A stretch of DNA of 64,000 nucleotides from Acidobacteriota bacterium (lineage in GTDB: Bacteria; Acidobacteriota; Terriglobia; Terriglobales; Acidobacteriaceae). The first letter of the stretch is position 1. Each line of letters begins with the position of its first letter. The DNA is taken from the NCBI GenBank assembly GCA_021805025.1, contig JAJZGF010000005.1:1-64000 (forward strand). The letters run 5' to 3'. Positions 17,897 through 27,099 of the stretch are shown in pieces. Both the position numbers and the translations under genes were made by a program. The notes beneath the pieces are model-generated. The model made no database searches, was not told where the DNA came from, and saw only the letters and a program-made list of their open reading frames with translations.

Positions 17897-18295
17897 TCAC
17901 AGATGCGGAAACAAAGCCAATCCCGGCACCTGAAAATCCCGAACATTGTCGGTCAGCAATTGACATCTATGTTCCATCGCAGTCGCTGCAATCATCATGT
18001 CGGCCAGCGAGTGCGTTTTCCCCGCTTTGCGCCGCATTGCGACCATCTCTCCCGCCCGCCGGGCAATCGAAAGCGTCAGATCGTAACAGGTCAACGAACC
18101 GACAAGCGCATTTGTCGCAGCCTCTTCTCCCGGCCTTGCTCCGGCATACAACTCCCCGGCGTTCACGCAGGAAGTCGCCAACTCAAAGCCGTCTGCAATC
18201 AATTGCTTTAGCAGCGCGATCTGCTTTGGTCGGCGATGCAGCACGTCGATCAAAACCGTCGTATCCAGCAAAATGCTCCGGCTTGCGCTCCTCAC
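17897..18295 (-). CDS. PIN-domain toxin (VapC-like), second module
   Basis: 132 residues. Catalytic acids are D11 (LLDTTVLID), E48 (NAGELYAG), D99 (SLADMMIAA) and D116 (LLTDNVRDF). It is a likely site-specific RNase. The GTG start overlaps the antitoxin stop by 4 nt, and expression on the minus strand is opposite to the first VapBC module. The two toxins share only the PIN motifs, so they are not recent copies. Confidence 0.88.
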   Translation of the reverse strand: MRSASRSILLDTTVLIDVLHRRPKQIALLKQLIADGFELATSCVNAGELYAGARPGEEAATNALVGSLTCYDLTLSIARRAGEMVAMRRKAGKTHSLADMMIAATAMEHRCQLLTDNVRDFQVPGLALFPHL

Positions 18296-18582
18296 CGGCT
18301 ACTGCCCTCCCGCGCGGACCGGGCCAGCCGCTTCTGGCGCGAACTCTGCTCACGGCGCAGACGATGGACCCACTCCGCGGCTCCCACCGCCGCCACGTCG
18401 GGGTGGTTCTCGTCTCGCCATGCCAGGGAATCATCCTCAAGAAACGCCAGCATCTTGCGCCGCTTTACCTCCTTCTCTGCCGTTTCCACCAGAAACGTGC
18501 TGCGTCCGCGCGGACCAGCCAGTTTGTCAATTTCACGCGCCAGTTCCGCCGGCAACACCACGTGTGCTCGAATCGTGGCCAT
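18292..18582 (-). CDS. RHH antitoxin (VapB-like), second module
   Basis: 96 residues with the start MATIRAHVVLPAELAREID and a following helix that fits a ribbon-helix-helix domain. The middle (EDDSLAWRDENHPD) is acidic and the tail very basic. AAGGAG sits upstream of the ATG. Direct repeats ATAGCTT(T)AAC flank that ribosome site and may bind the antitoxin. Confidence 0.8.
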   Translation of the reverse strand: MATIRAHVVLPAELAREIDKLAGPRGRSTFLVETAEKEVKRRKMLAFLEDDSLAWRDENHPDVAAVGAAEWVHRLRREQSSRQKRLARSAREGSSR

Positions 18583-18620
18583 AGCTTTAACACACTCCTT
18601 ATGTGCTTTTATAGCTTAAC
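18581..18620 (-). promoter_or_regulatory. Candidate operator of the second vapBC
   Basis: ATAGCTTTAAC (18581-18591) and ATAGCTTAAC (18611-18620) are near-identical direct repeats around the ribosome site. A CACA...TGTG inverted pair lies between them. This is a typical arrangement for an autoregulated toxin-antitoxin operon. Confidence 0.45.
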
Positions 18621-18712
18621 GCATCCCATGCCTGTGCGCCACACGCGGCTGCACGCACATCCCGCCGCCCGTTACACTGGATGCAACCAGCATTTCTGCC
18701 TCAGGGAACCTC

Positions 18713-21634
18713 ATGACCGGCAACGACATTCGCGAAAAGTTTCTGCGCTTTTTTGAGTCGAAGGGACACCGCCGTGTGCACTCTTCCTCACTGGTGCCCG
18801 CCAACGACCCCACGCTGCTCTTCACCAACGCGGGCATGAACCAGTTCAAGGACCTCTTCCTTGGCGCGGAAAAGCGCGAGTACAACCGGGCGACCACCTC
18901 GCAGAAGTGCGTGCGCGCCGGCGGCAAGCACAACGATCTTGAAAACGTCGGCTTCACCCGCCGCCACCACACCTTCTTTGAGATGCTGGGCAACTTCAGC
19001 TTCGGCGACTACTTCAAGCGCGACGCCATCGCCTACGCATGGGAGCTCGTCACCAGCCCCGAGTGGTTCGCCATCCCCAAAGACCGCCTCTACGTCACCA
19101 TCTTCGAGGGTGCGGACGGCGTCCCCCGCGACAACGAGGCCGAGCAGTTCTGGATCGAGGCCGGCGTCCCCAAAGAGCGCATCTTCCAGTACGGGCTCAA
19201 AGATAATTTCTGGCAGATGGGCGAAACCGGCCCCTGCGGACCCTGCTCGGAGATCTTCTACGACATGGGACTCGAAGCCGCCGAGACGCCCGGCGTCGAT
19301 CTCCCGTTTGGGAAAGACGACGCCCGCTACGTCGAGATCTGGAACCTGGTCTTCATGCAGTTCGACCGCTCCGCCATCGTCGACCCTGCCACCAAACAGA
19401 CCACCTATAACCTGACGCCGCTGCCCAAGCCCTCCATCGACACCGGCATGGGCCTGGAGCGGTTAGCCGCCGTGCTGCAAGGCAAAGTCAGCAACTTCGA
19501 GACGGACCTGTTTACGCCGCTCATCCAGCGCGCCGAAGAACTCACCGGCAAGGTCGTCAGCGAGGCCGCCATCGAGAGCGAAACCCGCACCGCCGATGAC
19601 GCCGCCGCCAGCCTCCGCATCATTGCCGACCACGCCCGCGCGGCCACGTTTCTCATCTCGGACGGCGTACTGCCCTCCAACGAAGGGCGCGGCTACGTCC
19701 TGCGCAAGATCCTTCGCCGCGGAATCCGCCACGGCCGCCTGCTCGGTCAGGAAAAGCCCTTCATGTGCCAGATGGTCTACGCCGTCCGCGATTTGATGCA
19801 GTGCGCTTATCCCGAGCTGATTGATTCTGCTGACCGCGTTGCCAAGGTCGTTGAAGCGGAAGAGAAGCAGTTCGACCGCGTGCTGAAGATCGGTTCGCGA
19901 GAACTCGACGAAGCGATTGTGCGGACCATAAAATCCGCCGTTGAAGCCGGAGTTTCCCGACTGCCCCACCCATGGGAGCCCGACGTCGAAATTGAACGCG
20001 CAGGCGAGTCGCAGGCCTCCATTGAACGATTCCTGCGCAAGAATCCTCAATTCGAACGCACTTTCAGAATCCAAGGTCCTAAGGCGCTATACGGCTTCCT
20101 CCTAACTCAATACCCTGACTTGCGCGTCCAACTCGATGGGAAAGAAGCCTTCCACCTCTACGAGACTTTCGGCCTCCCGTTAGATTTCATGGTCGATGCC
20201 GCCCGCGATGCAGGAGTGCAGTTTGACCACGAGGGCTTCGAATCTGCACGCGCCGAAGAACAAGCCCGCGCCCGCGCCAGTTGGAAGGGCGGCAGCCAGA
20301 AGACCGCCAGCCCCGCCTATCGCGAGCTGCCCAAAACCATCTTCGAAGGCTACCGCCAGCTCACCTCCACCGGCTGCGAGGTCCTCGCCCTCATCAAGGA
20401 CGGTGTCGGCGTTCCCGCCGCCGCCGCGGGCGATACCGTCGAGGTCGTCCTCGACCACACCAGCTTCTACGCCGACTCCGGCGGCCAGACCGGCGACACC
20501 GGTCTTTTCCTGGCCTCGGACGGCAATTCTACAGTCGCCGAGATCACCGGCTGCGTTGCGCCTGTGCAGGGGGTGCGCGCGCACAAGGCCATCCTCAAGC
20601 AAGCGCTGGCCGTGGGCGACCGCGTCAACACCGTCGTGGACGGGGCACGCCGCGACGCTATCCGCCGCAACCACACCGGCACGCACCTGCTCCACGCCGC
20701 GCTGCGCCAGGTCCTCGGCACCCACGTCAAGCAGGCCGGCTCCTCCGTCGAGCCCACGCGCCTGCGCTTCGACTTCTCCCACTTCGCGCAGGTGGCCGAC
20801 GAAGAGTTGCAGGAGATCGAGGACATCGTCAACCGCGAGGTCCTCTCCAACGCCCGCGTCGAAACGCTGGAAGACGTGCCCATCGACGTCGCCGTCAACG
20901 AGTACCACGCCATGGCCCTCTTCGGTGAAAAGTACGGCGACAAGGTTCGCGTCGTGAAGCTCTCCGACGGCTTCTCCACGGAGCTCTGCGGCGGCACGCA
21001 CACCGCGGCCACCGGCGAAATCGGCCTCTTCAAGCTCACCAGCGAGGGCGCCGTCTCCAGCGGCGTGCGCCGCATTGAGGCCATCAGCGGCCTCGGCTCG
21101 CTCTCCACCTTCCGCCGCGACTTCGAGGTCGCCAAGCTCGCCGGCCAGTACGTTCCGACAGTGGATAACCTTGCCGACGGCCTCCGTGCTAAATTCGCCA
21201 GCCAGGAAGAAGAGATGAAGCGCCTGCGCCGCGAGCTCGACGAGATGCGCATGAAGTCCGCCGCCGGCGCGCTGGATGAAGCCCTCAGCCACGCCGTCGA
21301 GGTCAAAGGCGTTCGCCTCGTCACGCTCCGCGCCGACGCACTGGAGCGCGGCCAGCTTCGCACGCTCGTTGACAACCTCAAGCAGAAGCTCGGCGAGGGC
21401 GTCGTCGTTCTCGCCTCGGCCCAGCCCGAGGGCAAGGTGGCCATCATCGCCGGCGTCACGCCCGGCCTCGTCAAGCGCATCCAGGCCGGCAAGCTCGTCG
21501 GCGCAGTCGCAAAGCTGGTGGGCGGCTCCGGCGGCGGCAAGCCCGAGATTGCAGAAGCCGGCGGCAAAGACCAGGCGCAGATTGATGCCGCGCTCAAGGC
21601 CGCGCCGGAGCTGGTCGCCGCGCTGCTCGGCTAG
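18713..21634 (+). CDS. alaS: Alanyl-tRNA synthetase with an internal insertion
   Basis: 973 residues, longer than the usual 870-880. The class II core starts with [14 protein letters not shown], and editing-domain zinc ligands appear as HTGTHLLH and [11 protein letters not shown]; the C-terminal domain is also present. The enzyme charges tRNA-Ala in the cytoplasm. A segment between about residues 395 and 480 (bases about 19900-20135) does not match the family and has lower G+C with different codons, after which the family pattern resumes ([14 protein letters not shown]). The ATG has AGGGA upstream. A 13-bp hairpin follows the stop. Confidence 0.95.
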   Translation: MTGNDIREKFLRFFESKGHRRVHSSSLVPANDPTLLFTNAGMNQFKDLFLGAEKREYNRATTSQKCVRAGGKHNDLENVGFTRRHHTFFEMLGNFSFGDYFKRDAIAYAWELVTSPEWFAIPKDRLYVTIFEGADGVPRDNEAEQFWIEAGVPKERIFQYGLKDNFWQMGETGPCGPCSEIFYDMGLEAAETPGVDLPFGKDDARYVEIWNLVFMQFDRSAIVDPATKQTTYNLTPLPKPSIDTGMGLERLAAVLQGKVSNFETDLFTPLIQRAEELTGKVVSEAAIESETRTADDAAASLRIIADHARAATFLISDGVLPSNEGRGYVLRKILRRGIRHGRLLGQEKPFMCQMVYAVRDLMQCAYPELIDSADRVAKVVEAEEKQFDRVLKIGSRELDEAIVRTIKSAVEAGVSRLPHPWEPDVEIERAGESQASIERFLRKNPQFERTFRIQGPKALYGFLLTQYPDLRVQLDGKEAFHLYETFGLPLDFMVDAARDAGVQFDHEGFESARAEEQARARASWKGGSQKTASPAYRELPKTIFEGYRQLTSTGCEVLALIKDGVGVPAAAAGDTVEVVLDHTSFYADSGGQTGDTGLFLASDGNSTVAEITGCVAPVQGVRAHKAILKQALAVGDRVNTVVDGARRDAIRRNHTGTHLLHAALRQVLGTHVKQAGSSVEPTRLRFDFSHFAQVADEELQEIEDIVNREVLSNARVETLEDVPIDVAVNEYHAMALFGEKYGDKVRVVKLSDGFSTELCGGTHTAATGEIGLFKLTSEGAVSSGVRRIEAISGLGSLSTFRRDFEVAKLAGQYVPTVDNLADGLRAKFASQEEEMKRLRRELDEMRMKSAAGALDEALSHAVEVKGVRLVTLRADALERGQLRTLVDNLKQKLGEGVVVLASAQPEGKVAIIAGVTPGLVKRIQAGKLVGAVAKLVGGSGGGKPEIAEAGGKDQAQIDAALKAAPELVAALLG

Positions 21635-21681
21635 TGGATGGCTGCGCCCCGCGCATCCATCGCAACGCAACCGTCAGAAAC

Positions 21682-21716
21682 ACAAAGGGCCGCATCTCTC
21701 CAGTGCGGCCCTTTGT
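21682..21716. terminator. Bidirectional-type hairpin between convergent genes
   Basis: ACAAAGGGCCGCA (21682-21694) pairs perfectly with TGCGGCCCTTTGT (21704-21716) over 13 bp with a 9-nt loop. It lies between the alaS stop and the stop of the convergent outer-membrane gene, so it can end both transcripts, although the T-runs are short. Confidence 0.75.
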
Positions 21717-21731
21717 CGCCTTCTGCGCCGG

Positions 21732-22604
21732 TTAGCGCACCGTGGCACTGCGGCCAAAGCTGTAGGCCACGCCGAAAGAGACGAGAGGAAACGTCTTCAA
21801 GGGATCCAGGTCACCTTTCCACTTCGCAATCTGCGCGTTCAGGTCGCTCTGTATCTGGACCGCAAGCGGGTTGGTGATGCTGGCCACGTTGGTGCATTGC
21901 GTCTGCGCCTGGTCATAACAGGCCCAGCCCGACAGGTTCGCCGTGAGGGATGGCGAGCCGATAAAGGCCGCACCCGCCTCAAACGGAAACGACCAGTGCC
22001 CGTTGCGCGGAATCGTATTGCCCCACCCCGCCGTGAGCGTTAGAGCCGGTTTGTTTGAGTGCAGGCCCAGCAGCGCGCTTGCGCTCAACGGCGTCGCGCC
22101 GGTAAACGGGTTGGCGGTCGCCGAGTAATACGTGCTTCCATTCAGCGTAAAGCTCGTTCCTCCCGGAAGGGCCGAGGACGCCGCCAACTGATTGCCGTTG
22201 TACATCATCAGTCCGGGACTGATGCGGAACCCCTTGTGAAAGGGATAGATATCGCCGGCAATCTGCGCCGTAGCCATGTTGAGCGTCGCCGTCGCGGGAA
22301 AGCCATTGGGCGTGAAACTGGTTGAATAGTTGAAGACACTGCCCGTCGCCCGCACGTTGAAATGGTTGTTCACGTACGCCGTCAGTTGCCCGCCCGGCCC
22401 CATCGGCGAAATCGTCCCGCCAATCGCAAAACGGGAAAATGGACGCCCCGATCCCTCGCTGCTCTGGACCACCGGACCTCCGCGCACTACGCCGCCACCG
22501 GCTGCATCGGCAAACAGGCTTGACGAGCTGGAAAACTGAGCTACCAGCGCTGCCGGCATCAACACCAGGGCGAATCCAAAATATCTAAGTCTATGGCTAA
22601 ACAT
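21732..22604 (-). CDS. Outer-membrane beta-barrel-like protein
   Basis: 290 residues with a signal peptide (YFGFALVLMPAALVAQ). The rest is rich in alternating hydrophobic and polar residues and in Gly, Ser and Asn, and the last strand ends VSFGVAYSFG, as in outer-membrane barrels. The strand preceding it (DPLKTFPLVSFGVAYSFG) is the best barrel signal. The function is not known. One Cys pair (C in WACYDQAQTQC) could form a disulfide in a loop. The gene is alone in its direction. Confidence 0.6.
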   Translation of the reverse strand: MFSHRLRYFGFALVLMPAALVAQFSSSSSLFADAAGGGVVRGGPVVQSSEGSGRPFSRFAIGGTISPMGPGGQLTAYVNNHFNVRATGSVFNYSTSFTPNGFPATATLNMATAQIAGDIYPFHKGFRISPGLMMYNGNQLAASSALPGGTSFTLNGSTYYSATANPFTGATPLSASALLGLHSNKPALTLTAGWGNTIPRNGHWSFPFEAGAAFIGSPSLTANLSGWACYDQAQTQCTNVASITNPLAVQIQSDLNAQIAKWKGDLDPLKTFPLVSFGVAYSFGRSATVR

Positions 22605-22886
22605 CGCGCCTCCAGAACCTGTCTCATCGCGGACCAGCTACCCTTGGAACAGGACACAGGTGCAAGGGTCAAACGCCGCTGCTTATCCCCTCATCGGCGA
22701 ACTGAAAGGATCCGTGAAGGAGATTCTGAGCGGAGATTACCATGGATTCAGAAAATGATTACTGTCGATCGGACCCATACATTACCTAAGACATGAGAGA
22801 AAAGTTGTATTTCGGAACTGGCCCCGCGCGTGCCATTCGACAGGTCCTTCTCGCGCAACAGGCGCATCATGCCGTAACCTTGCCCC

Positions 22887-23984
22887 ATGATCCAGCCCGA
22901 GATCGATCCTGAGGCGGTTGCCCGCTTCAGGCGAATGCTGCTTGCCTGGTATGACTCCCACCAGCGTGACCTGCCCTGGCGGCAGACGCAAGACCCCTAC
23001 GCCATTTGGGTCTCGGAGATCATGCTCCAGCAGACACGCGTCGCCGTCGTCATCGATCGCTACCAGGCCTTCCTGCAGCGCTTTCCCTCGCTGCCCGCGC
23101 TCGCTCTCGCTCCCGAGCAGGACGTCCTGGCCGTCTGGAGCGGACTCGGCTACTACCGCCGCGCCCGCATGTTGCACAAGGCCGCCCAGTTTGTCATTGA
23201 ACACCACAACGGCGTCCTGCCCTCCACCGTCGAGCAGTTGCGCCTGCTGCCCGGCATCGGGGCTTATACCGCCGCGGCCCTTGCCAGCATCGCCTTCAGT
23301 CGGCCCGTCGGCCTGGTTGACGGCAACGTGGAGCGTGTCTTCTGCCGCCTCCAGGATTGGCCCGGCGCCGTCCGTGTTTCCGGGCCCACCCTCCGCCGCA
23401 GAGTTGAGATCCTTGCCAACCAGCTCGTCCACCCCACCCGGCCCGGAGACTTCAACCAGGCTCTCATGGAACTGGGCGCCACCCTCTGCACTCCGCGCAG
23501 GCCGCAGTGCCTGTCCTGCCCCGTCGCTGTCGACTGCTCCACCCGCGGCGAGCACAAGACAACTCCGCGCCCCCCTATGCTCAGCACGCAGGTCGCCTGC
23601 GCCCTCGCCGTCCGGTCCGCTGCGCAGCCCTGCCCCTCCCACCTCGAGGTGCTCCTCGAGCAGCGGCCGACCGGTGAATCGGTCATGCCCGGGATGTGGC
23701 AATTGCCGGTCCTGCACGACCCTCAGGTGCCCGCTGCGCAGCTCCGCATGACCGTGCGCCATGCCATCATGCAGGTCAACTACTACGTCCGCATCCGCAC
23801 CGTCCTTGAAGACGACGTTGACGCCCTCACCCTCCTCCAGGGCAACCGCCGCTGGGTTCCGCTCGCTGAGGCCGGATCAGTGGCCCTCACCGGCCTGGCC
23901 CGCAAGGTCCTCACCCGAGCGCACCTCGTGCAGCCCTCGGTGCAGAAGCCTGCGGCAGCCCCGCAACGCAGCCACGAGCCGTAA
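22887..23984 (+). CDS. mutY: A/G-specific adenine glycosylase MutY
   Basis: 365 residues. It has the N-terminal LPWRQTQDPYAIWVSEIMLQQTRV with the catalytic E44, the helix-hairpin-helix LLPGIGAYTAAALASIAF followed by the catalytic Asp in GLVDGNVERV, and a 4Fe-4S site C-x6-C-x2-C-x5-C (CTPRRPQCLSCPVAVDC). The C-terminal region is a MutT-like domain that reads 8-oxoG. The enzyme removes A mispaired with 8-oxoguanine. The 282 nt upstream contain no clear gene and should hold divergent promoters. Confidence 0.93.
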   Translation: MIQPEIDPEAVARFRRMLLAWYDSHQRDLPWRQTQDPYAIWVSEIMLQQTRVAVVIDRYQAFLQRFPSLPALALAPEQDVLAVWSGLGYYRRARMLHKAAQFVIEHHNGVLPSTVEQLRLLPGIGAYTAAALASIAFSRPVGLVDGNVERVFCRLQDWPGAVRVSGPTLRRRVEILANQLVHPTRPGDFNQALMELGATLCTPRRPQCLSCPVAVDCSTRGEHKTTPRPPMLSTQVACALAVRSAAQPCPSHLEVLLEQRPTGESVMPGMWQLPVLHDPQVPAAQLRMTVRHAIMQVNYYVRIRTVLEDDVDALTLLQGNRRWVPLAEAGSVALTGLARKVLTRAHLVQPSVQKPAAAPQRSHEP

Positions 23985-23998
23985 AAGCAAGCAGGCTT

Positions 23999-24205
23999 TC
24001 AGTAGTAGTCTGAGCAGCTCAGGTAATAGCCGCATTGGGTGCACACCAGTTTGCATCGGTGGCCCGTCAGCCGGCTGGAACACGTCGGGCATACCTGGCA
24101 GTGGTGCTCGGCGGGTAAATCGGCCGCAGCCGTGCAATCCGCACCACTTTGTGGGAAATCCGAGGCAAAATCGGGATCAAAGGCTTGCGGCCGGTGCGGC
24201 AACAT
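23999..24205 (-). CDS. Small zinc-ribbon protein
   Basis: 68 residues. The C-terminal half has C-x2-C and C-x2-C pairs ([20 protein letters not shown]), which fit one zinc ribbon. The tail YYLSCSDYY is unusually rich in Tyr. No ribosome site is obvious and the first 30 residues look weakly constrained, so the start may be later. It converges with mutY, with 14 nt between the stops. Confidence 0.6.
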   Translation of the reverse strand: MLPHRPQAFDPDFASDFPQSGADCTAAADLPAEHHCQVCPTCSSRLTGHRCKLVCTQCGYYLSCSDYY

Positions 24206-24370
24206 GCCCGACAGATTAGCATAGAGATGAGTACAGCCTGCCCCGCAGTGTCCCGGCAGGTGCCTTTGGCATCAACCTATTTCGAGCGCCGCCCGTGCTT
24301 CCCCTCAGGCGGTGCATCCCAACCATTCATTCAGAATCCACAGATTCCGGAAACAACCCAAGGAGGAAAT

Positions 24371-24802
24371 ATGGCAAGCAAGGCAAGTGCGGTTTGGACA
24401 GGTTCACTGAAGGAAGGCAAGGGCACCATCTCCACGGCAACCGGCGTGCTCAGCAACGCAAACTACTCCTTCGCCACGCGGTTTGAAGGCGCCGCCAGCG
24501 GCACCACGCCCGAGGAGCTCATCGCAGCGGCTCACGCCAGTTGCTTCTCCATGGCGCTGGGCGCGCAGCTTGGCGAAGCCGGACTGACCCCGGCAAAGAT
24601 CGAGACCCACGCCGCCGTCACTCTGGCCAAGACCGACGCGGGCTTCGCCGTGACCAAGATTGCCCTGACCTCCACGGCCAGCGTGCCCGGCGCCACCAAG
24701 GAAACCTTTGACAATGCCGCCGGCAACGCCAAGGCAGGCTGCCCCATCTCCAAGCTCTTCGCCAACAACACAGAGATCACCCTGGACGCCAAGCTGGTCT
24801 GA
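24371..24802 (+). CDS. OsmC family peroxiredoxin
   Basis: 143 residues. TTPEELIAAAHASCFSMAL contains C58, and KAGCPISKL contains C124; these are the two redox cysteines that reduce organic hydroperoxides in OsmC/Ohr proteins. It acts in the cytoplasm. AGGAGGA lies four bases before the ATG, the strongest ribosome site in the area, which hints at high expression. A short hairpin GCCGGG-CTTAC-CCCGGC follows the stop. Confidence 0.93.
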   Translation: MASKASAVWTGSLKEGKGTISTATGVLSNANYSFATRFEGAASGTTPEELIAAAHASCFSMALGAQLGEAGLTPAKIETHAAVTLAKTDAGFAVTKIALTSTASVPGATKETFDNAAGNAKAGCPISKLFANNTEITLDAKLV

Positions 24803-24803
24803 A

Positions 24804-24886
24804 GCCGGGCCTTACCCGGCCTGCAGCTCTGGCCCTATCCTGTCCCATCCGCGCCGCGCCGGCCCTCAGCGCAGCCGGGTGGGACA
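24804..24886. repeat. Two hairpins after the osmC-type gene
   Basis: GCCGGG/CCCGGC (24804-24820) immediately follows the stop. A second pair, TGTCCCATCC (24841-24850) with GGGTGGGACA (24877-24886), has one mismatch and a 26-nt loop. The vocabulary (GGGTGGGACAC) echoes the repeat elements at 47400-47445. Either may act as terminator. Confidence 0.5.
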
Positions 24887-25015
24887 CACATTTTGCGCCT
24901 CCGCAAATTCTCTTGACAGTGCAGGCGCCCCTGCGCCAATGTCAATCCCGCGTCGCATCATCCTCTGCCTGCTTCCCTTCATCGCGCGACGAACCATTCC
25001 CCGGCAAAGGAGCCG

Positions 25016-25429
25016 ATGTCCATGCATCATCTGCACTTCAACCACTGGGCCGTTTTCGTCTCTGCTGCTTTTCTCTGGCTCCTCGGAGCAATCTGGTACT
25101 CGCCGCTGCTCTTCGCCAAGCCGTGGGTCGAGATTGTCGGCCGCAAGATGGGCGAGAAGCCCAAAGGCGTCGTCCACGGCATGATCGCGTCTTTTATCGG
25201 AGACCTGCTGATCGCCTTCGTTCTCGCGCACATCATCGCCTGGTCTGGCGCGGACACCGCAGGCTGGGGCGTCTTTATCGGCGTCCTCACCTGGGTCGGT
25301 TTTGTGCTTGCCCCGCTCTACCCGCAGCGCATCTATGAAGGGCGGCCATTCAAATACTTCGCCATCAACGGCGGCTACTGGCTCGCAGGTCTCGCTGTGG
25401 CCGGCGCACTGCTCGCAACCTGGCGCTGA
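25016..25429 (+). CDS. DUF1761 family membrane protein
   Basis: 137 residues with four hydrophobic segments and the family pattern FLWLLGAIWYSPLLFAKPW near the start and YFAINGGYWLAGL near the end. DUF1761 proteins are small inner-membrane proteins of unknown function. Either of two ATGs two codons apart could be the start; AAAGGAG is better spaced for the second (25022). No operon partner is clear. Confidence 0.85.
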   Translation: MSMHHLHFNHWAVFVSAAFLWLLGAIWYSPLLFAKPWVEIVGRKMGEKPKGVVHGMIASFIGDLLIAFVLAHIIAWSGADTAGWGVFIGVLTWVGFVLAPLYPQRIYEGRPFKYFAINGGYWLAGLAVAGALLATWR

Positions 25430-25448
25430 GCCCGATCCCGCCCGCTGA

Positions 25449-26030
25449 TCAACTGGCCCGCTGTCCCGTCGCCGCCTGCACCACCTCGAGCATCGTCGTT
25501 ACCAGCGCCAGCGGCAGCCCGACCACGTTGAAGTAGCAGCCCTCCACACGCGGAATCCACCTGGCGGCCCGCCCCTGGATGCCATAGGCCCCCGCCTTGT
25601 CCATCGGCTCGCCGGTGGCAACGTATGCGGCAATCTCCTCATCGCTCAGCGTCCGGAAGCGCACGCCCGTCACCTCCGCGGCCACCTCCACCCGCCGCGC
25701 CGTCACCACCGCTACGCCGGTGATCACGCGATGCGTGCGCCCGCTCAGCAGCCGCAGCATCCGCGCCGCATCCGCCGCGTCTTCCGGCTTGCCCAGCATG
25801 TGGTTGTCCAGCGTCACCGTCGTGTCCGCGCCCAGCACCACGGCCTCGGCATTGCCCCCCGCGTCAAACACCGCCTGCGCCTTCTCCCGCGCCAGCCGCG
25901 TCACATAGGCGATCGGGTCCTCCTCGGGCCGCGGATCCTCATTGAGATGCGCTGCGCGAACCTCGAAGGTGAACCCCGCCTGCGTCAACAACTCCTTCCG
26001 ACGCGGCGATGCAGAGGCAAGAATCAGCAC
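25449..26030 (-). CDS. maf: Maf nucleotide pyrophosphatase
   Basis: 193 residues with LILASASPRRKELLTQAGF, the Maf signature, and later GADTTVTLDN and AGAYGIQGRAA, which form the nucleotide site. Maf proteins hydrolyse dTTP/UTP or modified nucleotides, guarding pools; they are also linked to septum control. The GTG start overlaps the upstream asparaginase stop by 7 nt and has GAGGA spaced 7 nt before it, so translation is probably coupled. Confidence 0.92.
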   Translation of the reverse strand: MLILASASPRRKELLTQAGFTFEVRAAHLNEDPRPEEDPIAYVTRLAREKAQAVFDAGGNAEAVVLGADTTVTLDNHMLGKPEDAADAARMLRLLSGRTHRVITGVAVVTARRVEVAAEVTGVRFRTLSDEEIAAYVATGEPMDKAGAYGIQGRAARWIPRVEGCYFNVVGLPLALVTTMLEVVQAATGQRAS

Positions 26031-27016
26031 CCGACCATCCTCAGCCCCGTCCGCATCCCGCCCGGCGTCGCCACGCCCCACGCCATCGCCGGCGTATTGT
26101 GCGCCAGCCCGAAGCGCCCATCCGGCCCCAGCAGAATCATCCCCCCGTGCCCTCCCAGCCGGTTATAGAGATACGCAATCGCCTCCTGCGCGGCCAGCTC
26201 CGGCGCGGTTCCCTCGGCCACGCGGTCCGTGGCCCACTTGCCCAGCACCAGCTTCATAATCGGCTCGCCCCAACCCGTCAGGCTCACCGCCGCCGCCAGG
26301 TTGTCCGCATAACACCCGCATCCGATCAGCGAAGAATCGCCCACGCGCCCCGGCGTCTTGTTCAGCGTGCCGCCGGTCGAGGTCGCCGCCGCCAGGTTGC
26401 CCTCGGCATCCAGCGCCACCGCGCCCACCGTGTCATGCGAATGCATCCGCACCGCGGTCTCCGGACTCTTGTCGTCCTGCAGCACATGGCTGGGAATCGC
26501 CTCGGGACCGCTGAACGTGTCGTCGGCCAGCCCGGCCCGCTCGCGCGCCTTGGCATGGGCCAGCCGCTCGCGCTCGCGCGGCAGCACCAGCTCGCTGTTC
26601 TCAATCAGCGCCATCCCGTGCGACCGCGCAAACTCCTCTGCGCCCGCGCCCACAAAATACACGTGCGGACTCTTTTCCAGCACCAAGCGCGCCGCCTGGA
26701 TCGGGTTTCGCAGGCGCTCCACGCACGCCACGCCGCCCGCCTTCATCCGTCCGCCGTCCATCAACAACGCATCCAGTTGCACGCGCCCGTCGGAGGTCAA
26801 AAAGCTGCCGCGCCCCGCGTCAAATGTCGGATCGTCTTCAAGCACCGTGACGGCCGTCTCCACGGCATCCAGCGCCGCGCCGCCGCGCTCCAGCACCGCA
26901 TAGCCGGCCTCCAGCGCCGCACGCACACCGGCCTCATGCGCCGCCTGCGCCTCTTCGGGGATCGCCCACGCACCCCCGTGCACCAGAAGCGTGGGTTGAT
27001 GTCTTGAATTTTGCAT
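26024..27016 (-). CDS. Isoaspartyl peptidase/L-asparaginase (Ntn-hydrolase), cytoplasmic
   Basis: 330 residues with HGGAW at the start and SHDTVGAVALD, where T196 is the nucleophile released by self-cleavage. Later STGGTLNK and GRVGDSSLIG line the active site. It hydrolyses isoaspartyl dipeptides or asparagine. There is no signal peptide, unlike the second copy at 29683-30771. It overlaps maf. Confidence 0.92.
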   Translation of the reverse strand: MQNSRHQPTLLVHGGAWAIPEEAQAAHEAGVRAALEAGYAVLERGGAALDAVETAVTVLEDDPTFDAGRGSFLTSDGRVQLDALLMDGGRMKAGGVACVERLRNPIQAARLVLEKSPHVYFVGAGAEEFARSHGMALIENSELVLPRERERLAHAKARERAGLADDTFSGPEAIPSHVLQDDKSPETAVRMHSHDTVGAVALDAEGNLAAATSTGGTLNKTPGRVGDSSLIGCGCYADNLAAAVSLTGWGEPIMKLVLGKWATDRVAEGTAPELAAQEAIAYLYNRLGGHGGMILLGPDGRFGLAHNTPAMAWGVATPGGMRTGLRMVGC

Positions 27017-27099
27017 AACCCGTGTATGGTAGCCGATTCACCGTCGGCCGTGTTGCCGCGCACCCGGCTCGCGGTCTTCTTCCTCAGCCCCGCCGTCTG

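Noticed and set aside
20180-21670. Long open frame on the minus strand opposite alaS
   Set aside because: Shadow of the biased GC-rich alaS codons; composition is Gly/Ala/Asp-rich without any domain.
24841-24886. Insertion-sequence end
   Set aside because: Only a short imperfect inverted repeat, with no transposase and no target duplication.
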